Below the pieces are notes generated by a model. The model was not told where the DNA came from, made no database searches, and worked only from the letters and a program-made list of their open reading frames with translations. This document shows, one piece after another, positions 24,661 to 32,920 of a stretch of 64,000 nt of DNA. The position numbers and the translations under genes were made by a program. Numbering within the stretch: the first letter of the stretch is position 1; every line of letters begins with the position of its first letter. Origin of the DNA: Epilithonimonas lactis. Its GTDB lineage: Bacteria > Bacteroidota > Bacteroidia > Flavobacteriales > Weeksellaceae. Location: assembly GCF_900110605.1 (NCBI RefSeq), contig NZ_FOFI01000001.1, forward strand, positions 62,001-126,000. The letters are read 5' to 3'.

Positions 24661-25767
24661 TTATTTTTTCGGAGAACAACCCGCCATTGTTGTAATTTTC
24701 ACGGCTTCGGTTGCAGGTAGATTTTTGTTTCTCTCAACAAGACTTTCTACCATATTCTGAGCCGTCTTCACGTAAATCTCAGAAATCTTAGAATTTTCCT
24801 GAAGCGCCGCTGGTCTTCCGACGTCACCCGCTTCTCTGATGCTCTGAATCAATGGAATCTCTCCCAAAACCGGAATGCCCAAATCCTCGGCCATAAACTG
24901 AGCACCTTGTTTGCCAAAGATATAATATTTATTCTCAGGTAGCTCTTCTGGCGTGAAATAAGCCATATTTTCTATCAATCCCAAAACCGGAATGTTGATA
25001 CTTTCCATATTGAACATCGCGATTCCCTTTCTCACATCCGCCAAAGCAACGTGTTGAGGCGTACTCACAATCACCGCGCCAGTCACCGGAACTTCCTGAA
25101 TGATAGATAGATGAATGTCGCCAGTTCCCGGAGGAAGGTCAATCAACAAGAAATCCAGTTCGCCCCAATCCGCATCACGAATCATTTGATTCAACGCTTT
25201 CGAAGCCATTGGTCCTCTCCAGACAACCGCTTGGTTTGCACCTGAGAAATATCCGATAGACAGCATTTTCACGCCGTAATTTTCAATTGGCTTCATCAGA
25301 TTTCTACCGTTTACTTCCACAGAGATTGGTTTTTGACCTTCCGTATCAAGCATTGTCGGGACCGATGGTCCGTAGATATCCGCATCCAGCAATCCAACTT
25401 TGAAACCCATTTTTGCCAACGTCACCGCAAGGTTCGCCGCAACTGTAGATTTCCCAACGCCACCTTTTCCGGAAGCGATGGCAATGATATTTTGAATTCC
25501 AGCAATTTGCTTTCCTTTGATTTCGTTGGTCACCGGCGTTGCAGGCAATTCCGGAGATGTGATTTTCAATTTAAGATTCACGTGCTCTCCAAATTCCGAA
25601 GCAAAAGCCTGCTTCATAGCCACCTCCAGTTTCTTTTTCTCGTGCATTGCCGGAGAATGCGCCGTCATATCAATATAAATATCGTCTCCCATCACCTGAA
25701 AATTACTTACCAGGTCTTCCACTTCTATCTCTTTCAGGAAATCCTGAACCTTTGATTTCGTCAGCAT
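24661..25767 (-). CDS. Mrp/NBP35-family iron-sulfur carrier P-loop ATPase (ApbC-like)
   Basis: The N-terminal DUF59/MIP18 domain (about 1-75) is followed by a deviant Walker A GKGGVGKST (100-108), LLDADIYGPSVP, and DFLLIDLPPGTGD (Walker B region). The family binds and transfers Fe-S clusters. The usual C-terminal CxxC pair is not obvious; AYFTPEELPENKYYIFG stands where many family members have a cysteine pair, and a single Cys lies near the end (TTMAGCSPKK). Length is 368 residues. It is the first gene of the operon with the NifU-type protein. Confidence 0.92.
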   Translation of the reverse strand: MLTKSKVQDFLKEIEVEDLVSNFQVMGDDIYIDMTAHSPAMHEKKKLEVAMKQAFASEFGEHVNLKLKITSPELPATPVTNEIKGKQIAGIQNIIAIASGKGGVGKSTVAANLAVTLAKMGFKVGLLDADIYGPSVPTMLDTEGQKPISVEVNGRNLMKPIENYGVKMLSIGYFSGANQAVVWRGPMASKALNQMIRDADWGELDFLLIDLPPGTGDIHLSIIQEVPVTGAVIVSTPQHVALADVRKGIAMFNMESINIPVLGLIENMAYFTPEELPENKYYIFGKQGAQFMAEDLGIPVLGEIPLIQSIREAGDVGRPAALQENSKISEIYVKTAQNMVESLVERNKNLPATEAVKITTMAGCSPKK

Positions 25768-26256
25768 AAAAATTTGATTCTTAATCTTGCAAATTTACGG
25801 ATTTTAAAATTAATTTAGAATCAATACGATTTGTGATTTTGTCTATGTTGATGATTTTTGGCAGGCGTGTTGGGTGGGAGAGTTGGAGCGTTTTAGTGTT
25901 CGAGAAATAAGTGTACCGTAAAAACTCACCAACTCACGAACTCACGAACTCATCAACTCTCAAACTCTCCCACACACCAACTCATCAGTAGCCGGGAACC
26001 TGCTGTCCGCTACAATTCCTCGCGCCTTGCTTTTCCCATCGCTTGCTGTGGGATTTCCACTGCCATCAGGGCTAGGGATTTTGTCTCCAAATCACGTTTT
26101 GTCAATTAAAAAAAATTTTCTTATTCCGAAGAATCTATACAAAATGGAATTTGAGTTTTATAAAGTCTTCGAGAGCCTCAGACTGACAATCGTGAAAATA
26201 GAACCGTTCGCATCAAATTGTCACACTGAGCGGAGTCGAAGTGTTTCCACTAAAGA
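25768..26256. repeat. gene-free stretch packed with repeats
   Basis: Contents in order: a minus-strand -7 box TAAATTTG (25790-25797) for the mrp gene; GGGTGGGAGAGTTGG (25872-25886), which is inverted relative to CAAACTCTCCCACAC near 25,960; a tandem ACTCAC(C/G)A-type array (25,923-25,987); a copy of the dispersed GCCGGGAAC...GGGCTAGGG repeat (25,989-26,078); and a bipartite palindromic element (26,163-26,246) whose right arm contains GAGCGGAGTCGAAGTG. I see no credible coding sequence. Confidence 0.65.
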
Positions 26257-27705
26257 TTAATCAACCATCAAAGTCAAATTATTATCATTAGAATTTCCAT
26301 TGGTGTTGAGTGCGCTGTAAGGCGTGGAGAGCCAGCCATTTTTGTTCATCACAAATCGAAACTCATACGTTTTCCTTTCGAATTGAGATTTCGGCAACGC
26401 CAACTCAAATGTATTGTTGTCCTTTAAAACCATTTGATAAGCCGTATTCCCAGGATTCCAATCATTGAATGAACCAGCAACAGCCATCTTTGTTATCGCT
26501 TTGGCGTTTAAATCTTTAGGAATTTTGTACGTGAAAATCACTTTGTCATTCTCAATACGATAACCATAGATTTCCTTTTTGACATCAGGTTTATTAATTA
26601 AATCAGAAATAACAGATTCTTCTCTGGATAAATACGGATTGGCCAAATATTTATCAATCAACCCTGCAATATGATTGACTATAATATATAATGGCGGAAA
26701 AGAATTGTATTTGTAACCATTTGACATAAAAATGATAGACAAATCATTCTCCGTAAATAGACTGTAAGCACTTACGTTTCCGCCGGAAAAACCATAAGAC
26801 GTGACGTTGCCAGTTTTAGTAATTTCCCAGCCGTGAGCAAAAATATCTTGCTTGTTGGTGTAATCAAACGGTTGCCACATCAGCTTTTTCGTCTCATCCT
26901 TCAGGAATTTGTTTTTATCCAGATGAATGCTCCATTGCAGAAAATCAGGAAGCGAAATCGCCAATCCGTTGCCGGGATGTGACCTCAAACCGCCAACGTG
27001 CGTCGATTTTTTGTACTGTTTGAGAGAATCATTAAAAACATATTTTTGAACGCGATTCGGGATTTCCACAAGAGAATTGGAGGAGAATATCACTTTGTTT
27101 TTGGCATCAGAAAGTTGATTTTTCAAGACATAATCTTCAAACTTTTGTCCGCTTATCTTTTCGATAATCATTGCTAAAAGCATAAAATTCGTCTGATTAT
27201 AACTGAATTGATTTCCAGTCTCGAATTCCATTTTTTCCTTTGCCAATCTTGCAAAAACTTCAGCGTTGGAAGCATCAGGAGAAATATCCTCATATCGGGC
27301 AAAATCCGGAATGCCAGATGAATGCGACAACAGATTCTTAATTTTCACATCCTGCCATTCTTTTGGAAGATGGTCAACATACTTCGAAATTTTGTCTTCA
27401 AACGAAAGTTGTCCTTTTTCAATTAACTGGAAAATAGCAACATTGGTAATCAGTTTCGTTGTAGAATAAACCCTGAAAAGCGAATTCGAATCCACGTTTT
27501 TATCAGACTCCAAGTTTTCTCTGCCGTAATATTTTTGAAAAATGATTTTATCGTTCTTCACAACACCAACCGCCAAACCTGGAATCTCATAAGTTTTCAT
27601 CACTTCGTTCAGGTAATTGTCGATTGAATTTGTCTGCTCTGTTTTTTGGCAAAATCCTAAAAATGAAAGATTTAAAAAGAATAGGATTAAGAAGATTTGT
27701 TTCAT
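26257..27705 (-). CDS. secreted serine hydrolase (class C beta-lactamase/PBP4-like fold) with a C-terminal CBM48-like domain
   Basis: The signal peptide (about 1-20) is followed by a beta-lactamase-type domain with nucleophile motif STTK (81-84) and YNQTN (169-173), where most relatives have YxN. HVGGLRSHPGNGLAIS follows later. From about residue 400 a separate beta domain (MAVAGSFNDWNPGNTAYQMV...YEFRFVMN) resembles glycogen-binding/CBM48 modules. Such proteins hydrolyse D-Ala peptides or esters, and the substrate here is unknown. Length is 482 residues. Confidence 0.85.
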   Translation of the reverse strand: MKQIFLILFFLNLSFLGFCQKTEQTNSIDNYLNEVMKTYEIPGLAVGVVKNDKIIFQKYYGRENLESDKNVDSNSLFRVYSTTKLITNVAIFQLIEKGQLSFEDKISKYVDHLPKEWQDVKIKNLLSHSSGIPDFARYEDISPDASNAEVFARLAKEKMEFETGNQFSYNQTNFMLLAMIIEKISGQKFEDYVLKNQLSDAKNKVIFSSNSLVEIPNRVQKYVFNDSLKQYKKSTHVGGLRSHPGNGLAISLPDFLQWSIHLDKNKFLKDETKKLMWQPFDYTNKQDIFAHGWEITKTGNVTSYGFSGGNVSAYSLFTENDLSIIFMSNGYKYNSFPPLYIIVNHIAGLIDKYLANPYLSREESVISDLINKPDVKKEIYGYRIENDKVIFTYKIPKDLNAKAITKMAVAGSFNDWNPGNTAYQMVLKDNNTFELALPKSQFERKTYEFRFVMNKNGWLSTPYSALNTNGNSNDNNLTLMVD

Positions 27706-27806
27706 TGGTTATCGGTTTACAACATAAGACAATTCTGACCTTTGATTTGTTACATCGTTTAAACACAATTTTGTCATTCTGAAAGAATCTAAACTGTTAT
27801 TTATAG

Positions 27807-27892
27807 AAAGTCTTCGACTCCGCTCAGACTGACAATGCTGAATAAACCAATTAATATTAAAGATGTCACACTGAGCGGAGTCGAAGTGTTTC
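27807..27892. repeat. bipartite palindromic (REP-like) element
   Basis: CTTCGACTCCGCTCAGACTG and its inverted partner CACTGAGCGGAGTCGAAGTG flank an AT-rich centre. The same arms occur at 26,163-26,246 and, degenerate, at 31,704-31,780. Apparent small reading frames across it are by-products of the repeat. Confidence 0.7.
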
Positions 27893-27900
27893 TTCATTAC

Positions 27901-28212
27901 CTAAATGAATAACTTCCAAAAGCTGAAAAATATAGATACAGTTGAAATGATTACTAAAATGATTGAAAGTCGCAAGCTTAAAATCTTTTCATTATTCCTA
28001 AAACCTACTCGAATTAAAATCAATGAGACGATTGAAAAAATAAGCAGATAATATTTAAATGAAAATTTGCTAAAAACTACAGCGTCATAAAAAGCTTTTG
28101 TTTTGCCGTCAGAATTATTGTAATTGTCTAAAATATTATAATTGATAATTATTACACAGATTAGAACTATCAAGCTTAATGAAGCAGAGGAAGTTGAAGA
28201 TTTAATCAACAT
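27901..28212 (-). CDS. small membrane protein of unknown function
   Basis: This is a 103-residue protein with three predicted transmembrane segments (LSLIVLICVIIINYNIL, FKYYLLIFSIVSLILIRVGF, LRLSIILVIISTVSIFFSFW). It starts directly after the stop codon of the HEAT-like gene (TAA-ATG), so translation is probably coupled. The family was not recognised. Confidence 0.6.
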   Translation of the reverse strand: MLIKSSTSSASLSLIVLICVIIINYNILDNYNNSDGKTKAFYDAVVFSKFSFKYYLLIFSIVSLILIRVGFRNNEKILSLRLSIILVIISTVSIFFSFWKLFI

Positions 28213-29163
28213 TTATAAACTTTCAACTGCTTCTTTGGGACTTGGAAATAGCGTACCGACTCTGGGGTCCATAATATTTCCTCCAAATCCTTCACTTTTG
28301 TCAGATAACGTAGAGATATTTTTCTTCAGAATTTCTAAATGTTCTTTACTTTCAGATTTTTTTAAAGACCATATCCCAATTACTTTTTCAAAATTTGAAG
28401 AGGTTTTATCAAGAATAATTGAAACTAAAAAATCATTGCTCTCTTTGGTTTTATAATTACCTAAAAGTTGTAGAGCAGAAACTTTAGAATGAAAATTGTC
28501 TGATTTGGCAAATTTTAAAATGTGCTTTACATCTGGAGTCAAGTCCAAAAGATAAGATGTTTCCAAAGCTGAGTGTTGAAGATAGAATGAAGATATTTCA
28601 TTTTCTTCAAATCCTGCTGGGGATTTGCTTATTTGTTCATTTATAAAATTTGTAATTTTTTCCTTATCAAATTTCCGCGTTTTATAATAATTCCAGATAT
28701 TTTCATAAGTTAATTCATATATAGATTGTGGAATCAAAGCTTGATGATAGCTGTGTCTGTAAGTTGCTCTGACTTGTTCATTGTCAAGCAGGGCGAAACC
28801 GGATGTAGGTGTAGGTAATGAGTAATTGTTATTTTTGTTTCTCTTCAAAAATAAATAGTAAGATGATTCTTTTTTTAAATCAGTAGTTATTATTTGTCCT
28901 GAACCACTCATAAGCTCAAGAAGAAAATAATTGTCAATTATTATTTCACTTGGGATTGTTTCATTTCCAAATCTTTTTACGATTTGAACTTTTACATTTG
29001 TACCATTGTTCTCTATTATTTTTCCGAAAACAAAATTGTCAGATTTTTGTATAATTTCTTTTTGCCAAGGTTCATTCCAGGTTTCAGCAATTAAATTGGA
29101 AAACGAGAAAAGAAATATTAACGCAAATAGTAATTTCTTGATATTCTTCATACTTGTGTTCAT
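28213..29163 (-). CDS. secreted protein of unknown function with a possible HEAT-like C-terminal region
   Basis: After a signal peptide (MKNIKKLLFALIFLFSFSNLIA) comes a beta-rich half (FVFGKIIENNGTNVKVQIVKRFGNE...YYLFLKR). A helical half follows (about 180-300: KHILKFAKSDNFHSKVSALQLLGNYKTKESNDFL) that reads like HEAT-type repeats. I chose ATG 29163, which overlaps the symporter stop by one base (TAATG); 29151 is the alternative. Length is about 316 residues. It may interact with the small membrane protein made from the next gene. No function is recognised. Confidence 0.65.
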   Translation of the reverse strand: MNTSMKNIKKLLFALIFLFSFSNLIAETWNEPWQKEIIQKSDNFVFGKIIENNGTNVKVQIVKRFGNETIPSEIIIDNYFLLELMSGSGQIITTDLKKESSYYLFLKRNKNNNYSLPTPTSGFALLDNEQVRATYRHSYHQALIPQSIYELTYENIWNYYKTRKFDKEKITNFINEQISKSPAGFEENEISSFYLQHSALETSYLLDLTPDVKHILKFAKSDNFHSKVSALQLLGNYKTKESNDFLVSIILDKTSSNFEKVIGIWSLKKSESKEHLEILKKNISTLSDKSEGFGGNIMDPRVGTLFPSPKEAVESL

Positions 29164-30398
29164 TAACTCTCCAATTGCCCTTCCCACTTACTCACCGCAG
29201 ACGTCGCCAAAGCATTACCCAGAACATTCGTCATACTTCTTCCCATATCGCAGAAGTGGTCGATTGGTAAAATCAACGCAATTCCCTCAACCGGAATATC
29301 AAACATTCCACACGCGGCCACGATGATTACGAGACTCGCTCTTGGAACGCCGGCAATTCCTTTACTTGTCAGCATCAAGACCAAAAGCATTATGATTTGT
29401 TGTCCAAGTGGCATATCGATGCCGTAAATCTGTGCAATGAAAATCGAGGCAAAGGTCATATACATCATACTTCCGTCCAGATTGAAGGAATATCCCAAAG
29501 GCAAGATGAAAGAAACAATTCGGCTGTTGCAACCAAATCTTTCCAACTCTTCTACCAATTTCGGGAAAACGGCTTCGGAACTTGTGGTGGAAAATGCAAT
29601 CAACAAAGGCTCTTTGATTCTTCTCAACAATTCGAAAAGTCGGTTACCGAGAATCATATATCCAACTAATAAAAGTACCAACCAAAGAATGCCAAGCGCG
29701 AAAAAGAAATCTCTCAGGTAAATGGCATAGACTTTAAAAATCTCGAAACCATTTGTCGCCACAACGGCAGAAATCGCTCCGAAAACACCCAATGGCGCCA
29801 CCCACATAATGTAGCCTACCATTTTCAAAATCGCGTGGGCAATCACGTCCAGACCTTTGATGACGGGTTTTGTATATTCTTCACCCATCGCAGAAAGTGC
29901 AATCCCAAACATTACGGAAAACACCACGATTTGAAGAACCTCATTGGTCGCAAACGCTTCGAACAAACTTTTCGGAATGATGTGCGTCACAAAGTCTTCC
30001 ATAGAAAATCCTTTGCTGTTACTCACAATGTCAGAGGCAGACGAAACATCCTGAATCGGAAGTTGCGTCACGTGGCCAGGCTCCAGCCAATTCACCAAAA
30101 CCAAACCAATCGACAATGAAACCAAAGACGCCGTGATAAACCAAAGCATCGCCTTCGTCCCAACGCGTCCCACCATTTTGATGTCGCCCATTTTCGCAAT
30201 TCCCACAACCAAGGTCGAGAAAACCAACGGCGCAATAATCATCTGAATTAATCGGATAAAAACCGTTCCCAGCAATTTGATATTCTTAGCGAATTCCTCT
30301 TTCGATTCGGGGTAACTGGTGTGGACAATTCCTCCTAAAATAACGCCCAAAATCAATGCGACGATAATTGCGATAAACAGTTTATTCTGACCTTTCAT
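29163..30398 (-). CDS. dicarboxylate/amino acid:cation symporter (DAACS family)
   Basis: This is a sodium- or proton-coupled inner-membrane transporter for glutamate, aspartate or C4-dicarboxylates. Eight or so hydrophobic segments and re-entrant-loop motifs are visible: AFSTTSSEAVFPKLVEELE (serine-rich hairpin), GYSFNLDGSMMYMTFASIFIAQ and SKGIAGVPRASLVII. Length is 411 residues, typical. The exact substrate is not clear from sequence. The gene downstream starts on its stop codon. Confidence 0.92.
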   Translation of the reverse strand: MKGQNKLFIAIIVALILGVILGGIVHTSYPESKEEFAKNIKLLGTVFIRLIQMIIAPLVFSTLVVGIAKMGDIKMVGRVGTKAMLWFITASLVSLSIGLVLVNWLEPGHVTQLPIQDVSSASDIVSNSKGFSMEDFVTHIIPKSLFEAFATNEVLQIVVFSVMFGIALSAMGEEYTKPVIKGLDVIAHAILKMVGYIMWVAPLGVFGAISAVVATNGFEIFKVYAIYLRDFFFALGILWLVLLLVGYMILGNRLFELLRRIKEPLLIAFSTTSSEAVFPKLVEELERFGCNSRIVSFILPLGYSFNLDGSMMYMTFASIFIAQIYGIDMPLGQQIIMLLVLMLTSKGIAGVPRASLVIIVAACGMFDIPVEGIALILPIDHFCDMGRSMTNVLGNALATSAVSKWEGQLES

Positions 30399-30880
30399 AA
30401 CTTTTATTATAACTTTTAATTTCTTAAACGCAAAGATTATTTTTTCAACTTAAAGATTTAGAGAGCAAAGAACCGAATAAATCCGTTTTCTAAGCGCTCG
30501 CTTCATCATTTGCTTTAGCAAAATCTTTGCTCACTAAAATGTTTTCAGCAATCGAACATCTTTGCGTTAAAATCACCAAGATTTCAACCAAACAATCTTA
30601 AGCGAAGCGACTTTGTGACCGTAAAGCAGTTTCAATTTCAAAAAATCCTTGTGTGCTTTGTGTTCAAATCTCAGCACCGCAAGACTCAATGTAAATTGTA
30701 ACTGAACAAAACTAATATTTTTGAGAGAATATCCACTTATTTTTTAAATTAATATTAAGACACTCAGGAAATTCATCCGTTTCGCATCAATAAATATAAA
30801 ATACGATTCACGCACAGTTAAAATTAGAAATCGTTCTTTGTATAAATCTGATTGTGAATGAAATCGCCCTTAATCCAAAT
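30399..30880. repeat. gene-free stretch with long inverted repeats
   Basis: TTAAACGCAAAGA (30,424-30,436) is inverted at 30,559-30,570 (TCTTTGCGTTAA). An inner pair AGAGAGCAAAG / CTTTGCTC gives a nested hairpin. The same design occurs at about 47,198-47,365. No gene is supported in this interval. Confidence 0.55.
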
Positions 30881-31705
30881 ATGAAAAGAGATGTCGAAAT
30901 TGTCATTATTTCCGATGTGCATCTTGGAACTTACGGTTGCAAGGCGAAGGAATTGTTGCGCTATCTCAATTCCATTCGGCCAAAAACTTTGATTCTGAAT
31001 GGCGACATCATTGATATTTGGCAATTCAAAAAATCATATTTCCCGAAATCACATTTGAAAGTGGTCAAGAAATTAATCTCATTTGCAACCAAGGAATCGG
31101 AAGTTTTATACATCACAGGCAATCACGATGAAGCGTTCCGAAACTTCACAGATTTTGAATTGGGAAAATTGAAGTTGTGCAACAAACACGTTTTGAAACT
31201 CGGCGACAAGAAAGCGTGGATTTTTCACGGTGATGTTTTCGATGCATCGGTTCAACATTCGAAATGGATTGCGAAATTGGGCGGACAAGGTTATGATTTG
31301 TTGATTGCGTTCAACAATCTCGTGAATTGGTTTCTTGAGAAAATGGGAAGGGAGAAATATTCATTCTCAAAGAAGATTAAAAATAATGTCAAAAAAGCCG
31401 TGAAATATATCGGTGATTTTGAATTGACTGCTTCGGAACTGGCGATTGAAAATAACTTCGATTACGTGATTTGCGGACACATTCATCAGCCTCAAATCCG
31501 AGAAGTGATTGGCAAAAAAGGAAAATGTACTTACTTGAATTCCGGAGATTGGGTAGAAAATCTATCGGCTTTGGAATATCAAAATGGCGAATGGAAACTT
31601 TTTGTTTATGAAAATGAAAAGCATACTTTAACTGACGATGAACCAGAAGAATTAAAAGAAATAAATAGTGAGGAATTGATGAAAATCGTGACAGCGATTT
31701 TATGA
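30881..31705 (+). CDS. UDP-2,3-diacylglucosamine diphosphatase-like metallophosphoesterase (LpxH-like)
   Basis: This is a calcineurin-type metallophosphoesterase with all core motifs: ISDVHLG (D-x-H), LNGDIIDIW (GDxxD), ITGNHDE (GNHD) and CGHIHQP (GHxH). The family includes LpxH, which cleaves UDP-diacylglucosamine to lipid X in lipid A synthesis. I prefer ATG 30881 (MKRDVEIVIISDVHL) to GTG 30854. Length is 274 residues. A glycosyltransferase gene follows after a REP-like element. Confidence 0.85.
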   Translation: MKRDVEIVIISDVHLGTYGCKAKELLRYLNSIRPKTLILNGDIIDIWQFKKSYFPKSHLKVVKKLISFATKESEVLYITGNHDEAFRNFTDFELGKLKLCNKHVLKLGDKKAWIFHGDVFDASVQHSKWIAKLGGQGYDLLIAFNNLVNWFLEKMGREKYSFSKKIKNNVKKAVKYIGDFELTASELAIENNFDYVICGHIHQPQIREVIGKKGKCTYLNSGDWVENLSALEYQNGEWKLFVYENEKHTLTDDEPEELKEINSEELMKIVTAIL

Positions 31706-31780
31706 GTCTTCGAGAACCTCAGACGGACAAGTTCGTGTTGCTATTATCAGAGTTGTCACACTGAGGCTCTCGAAGTGTTC
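31704..31780. repeat. degenerate REP-like palindrome
   Basis: GAGTCTTCGAGAACCTCAGA and CACTGAGGCTCTCGAAGTG are inverted arms around a short centre. It overlaps the end of the phosphoesterase gene by 1-2 bases. Confidence 0.6.
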
Positions 31781-31828
31781 ATCAAAATCAAAATCAATAA
31801 AACACAAATATGTAATAATCAAAGGAAT

Positions 31829-32797
31829 ATGAAAGTATTATACGCCTTCCAAGGCACAGGAAATGGACATCTCGCAAGAGCTCAGGAAATCATTCCGATT
31901 CTCAAAAAGCACGCATTGGTGGACACTTTGATTAGCGGACATCAAACACAATTGAAGTCAGATTTTGATATCGATTTCAGGTTCAAAGGTGTGTCTTTGC
32001 TTTACAACAAAACCGGCGGTTTGTCTTATAAAAAGACATTTTTGGAAAACAATTTCTGCAAAGCGGCGAAGGTTATCAAAGATTTGGATTTGTCAGCTTA
32101 TGATTTGATTATCAATGATTTTGAACCTTTGACAGGTTGGGCGGCAAAACTGAAAAATCTGCCAATTGTGGAACTAAGTCATCAGGCTTCTTTGACTTTT
32201 AAGGAAACACCGAAACCTGAGAAAAGAGATTGGTTGGGAAGTTTGATTCTCAATAATTATGTGCCTTGCAAAAAGAAAATCGGTTTTCATTTCGAGAATT
32301 ACAATTCGCATATCAAAAAGCCGGTCATAAGACAAAAAATCCGAAATCTGAATCCATCAAATCAAGGTCATTATTTGGTTTATCTTCCGAGTTTTTCGGA
32401 TGAAGTGATTACTAATTTCCTGACGAGAATTGATGTCAAGTGGAAAGTGTTTTCAAAATATGCCAAGCAAAATCAGAAGTTCAACAATGTGGAGATTTTC
32501 CCGATTGATGAGAAAAAATACCTTGAGCTTTTCGAATCTTGTGAAGGCATTCTTTGCAACGCTGGTTTCGAAACGCCGGCGGAAGCAATGTTTATGGACA
32601 AAAAATTATTCGTAATTCCCATCGAAAATCAATACGAACAGGAATGTAATGCTTTTGCGCTTGACAAAATGGGTGTTGCGAATGCGACCAAGTTGGATTC
32701 AACAAAAATCAGGAATTGGATTAATTCTGAGAATTTGATTGAGGTCAATTATCCGGATAATATTGAAAGTATTTTGACGAAAGAGGTTTTGTATTGA
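31829..32797 (+). CDS. GT-B family glycosyltransferase (MurG/UGT-like)
   Basis: This is a 322-residue GT-B protein. The N-terminus VLYAFQGTGNGHLARAQEIIPIL has the glycine-rich, His-containing loop of MurG-type enzymes. The C-terminal half has CEGILCNAGFETPAEAMFMDKKLFVIPIENQYEQECNA, a donor-binding signature. ATG 31829 has a good ribosome site (AAAGGAA) and starts the fold. The sugar and acceptor are unknown; placement after an LpxH-like gene hints at envelope glycolipids. Confidence 0.82.
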   Translation: MKVLYAFQGTGNGHLARAQEIIPILKKHALVDTLISGHQTQLKSDFDIDFRFKGVSLLYNKTGGLSYKKTFLENNFCKAAKVIKDLDLSAYDLIINDFEPLTGWAAKLKNLPIVELSHQASLTFKETPKPEKRDWLGSLILNNYVPCKKKIGFHFENYNSHIKKPVIRQKIRNLNPSNQGHYLVYLPSFSDEVITNFLTRIDVKWKVFSKYAKQNQKFNNVEIFPIDEKKYLELFESCEGILCNAGFETPAEAMFMDKKLFVIPIENQYEQECNAFALDKMGVANATKLDSTKIRNWINSENLIEVNYPDNIESILTKEVLY

Positions 32798-32800
32798 TTG

Positions 32801-32913
32801 AAACCACATAGTCACATAAATATAAGTAAGTAAAAATAATATTAAGATTACATAGCTATTTGAACTTAATATTACTTCCTTTTCAAATTTGTTCTTATGT
32901 GTCTATGTGGTTT
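32801..32913. repeat. long hairpin-forming intergenic repeat
   Basis: AAACCACATAGTCACATAA (32,801-32,819) is inverted at 32,895-32,913 with one mismatch, with an inner AATATTAAG/CTTAATATT pair. It lies between convergent genes and may act as a bidirectional terminator. Confidence 0.6.
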
Positions 32914-32920
32914 AAACTTT

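Noticed and set aside
27709-27897. 62-residue minus-strand frame rich in Ser/Arg
   Set aside because: It is read from the REP-like element.
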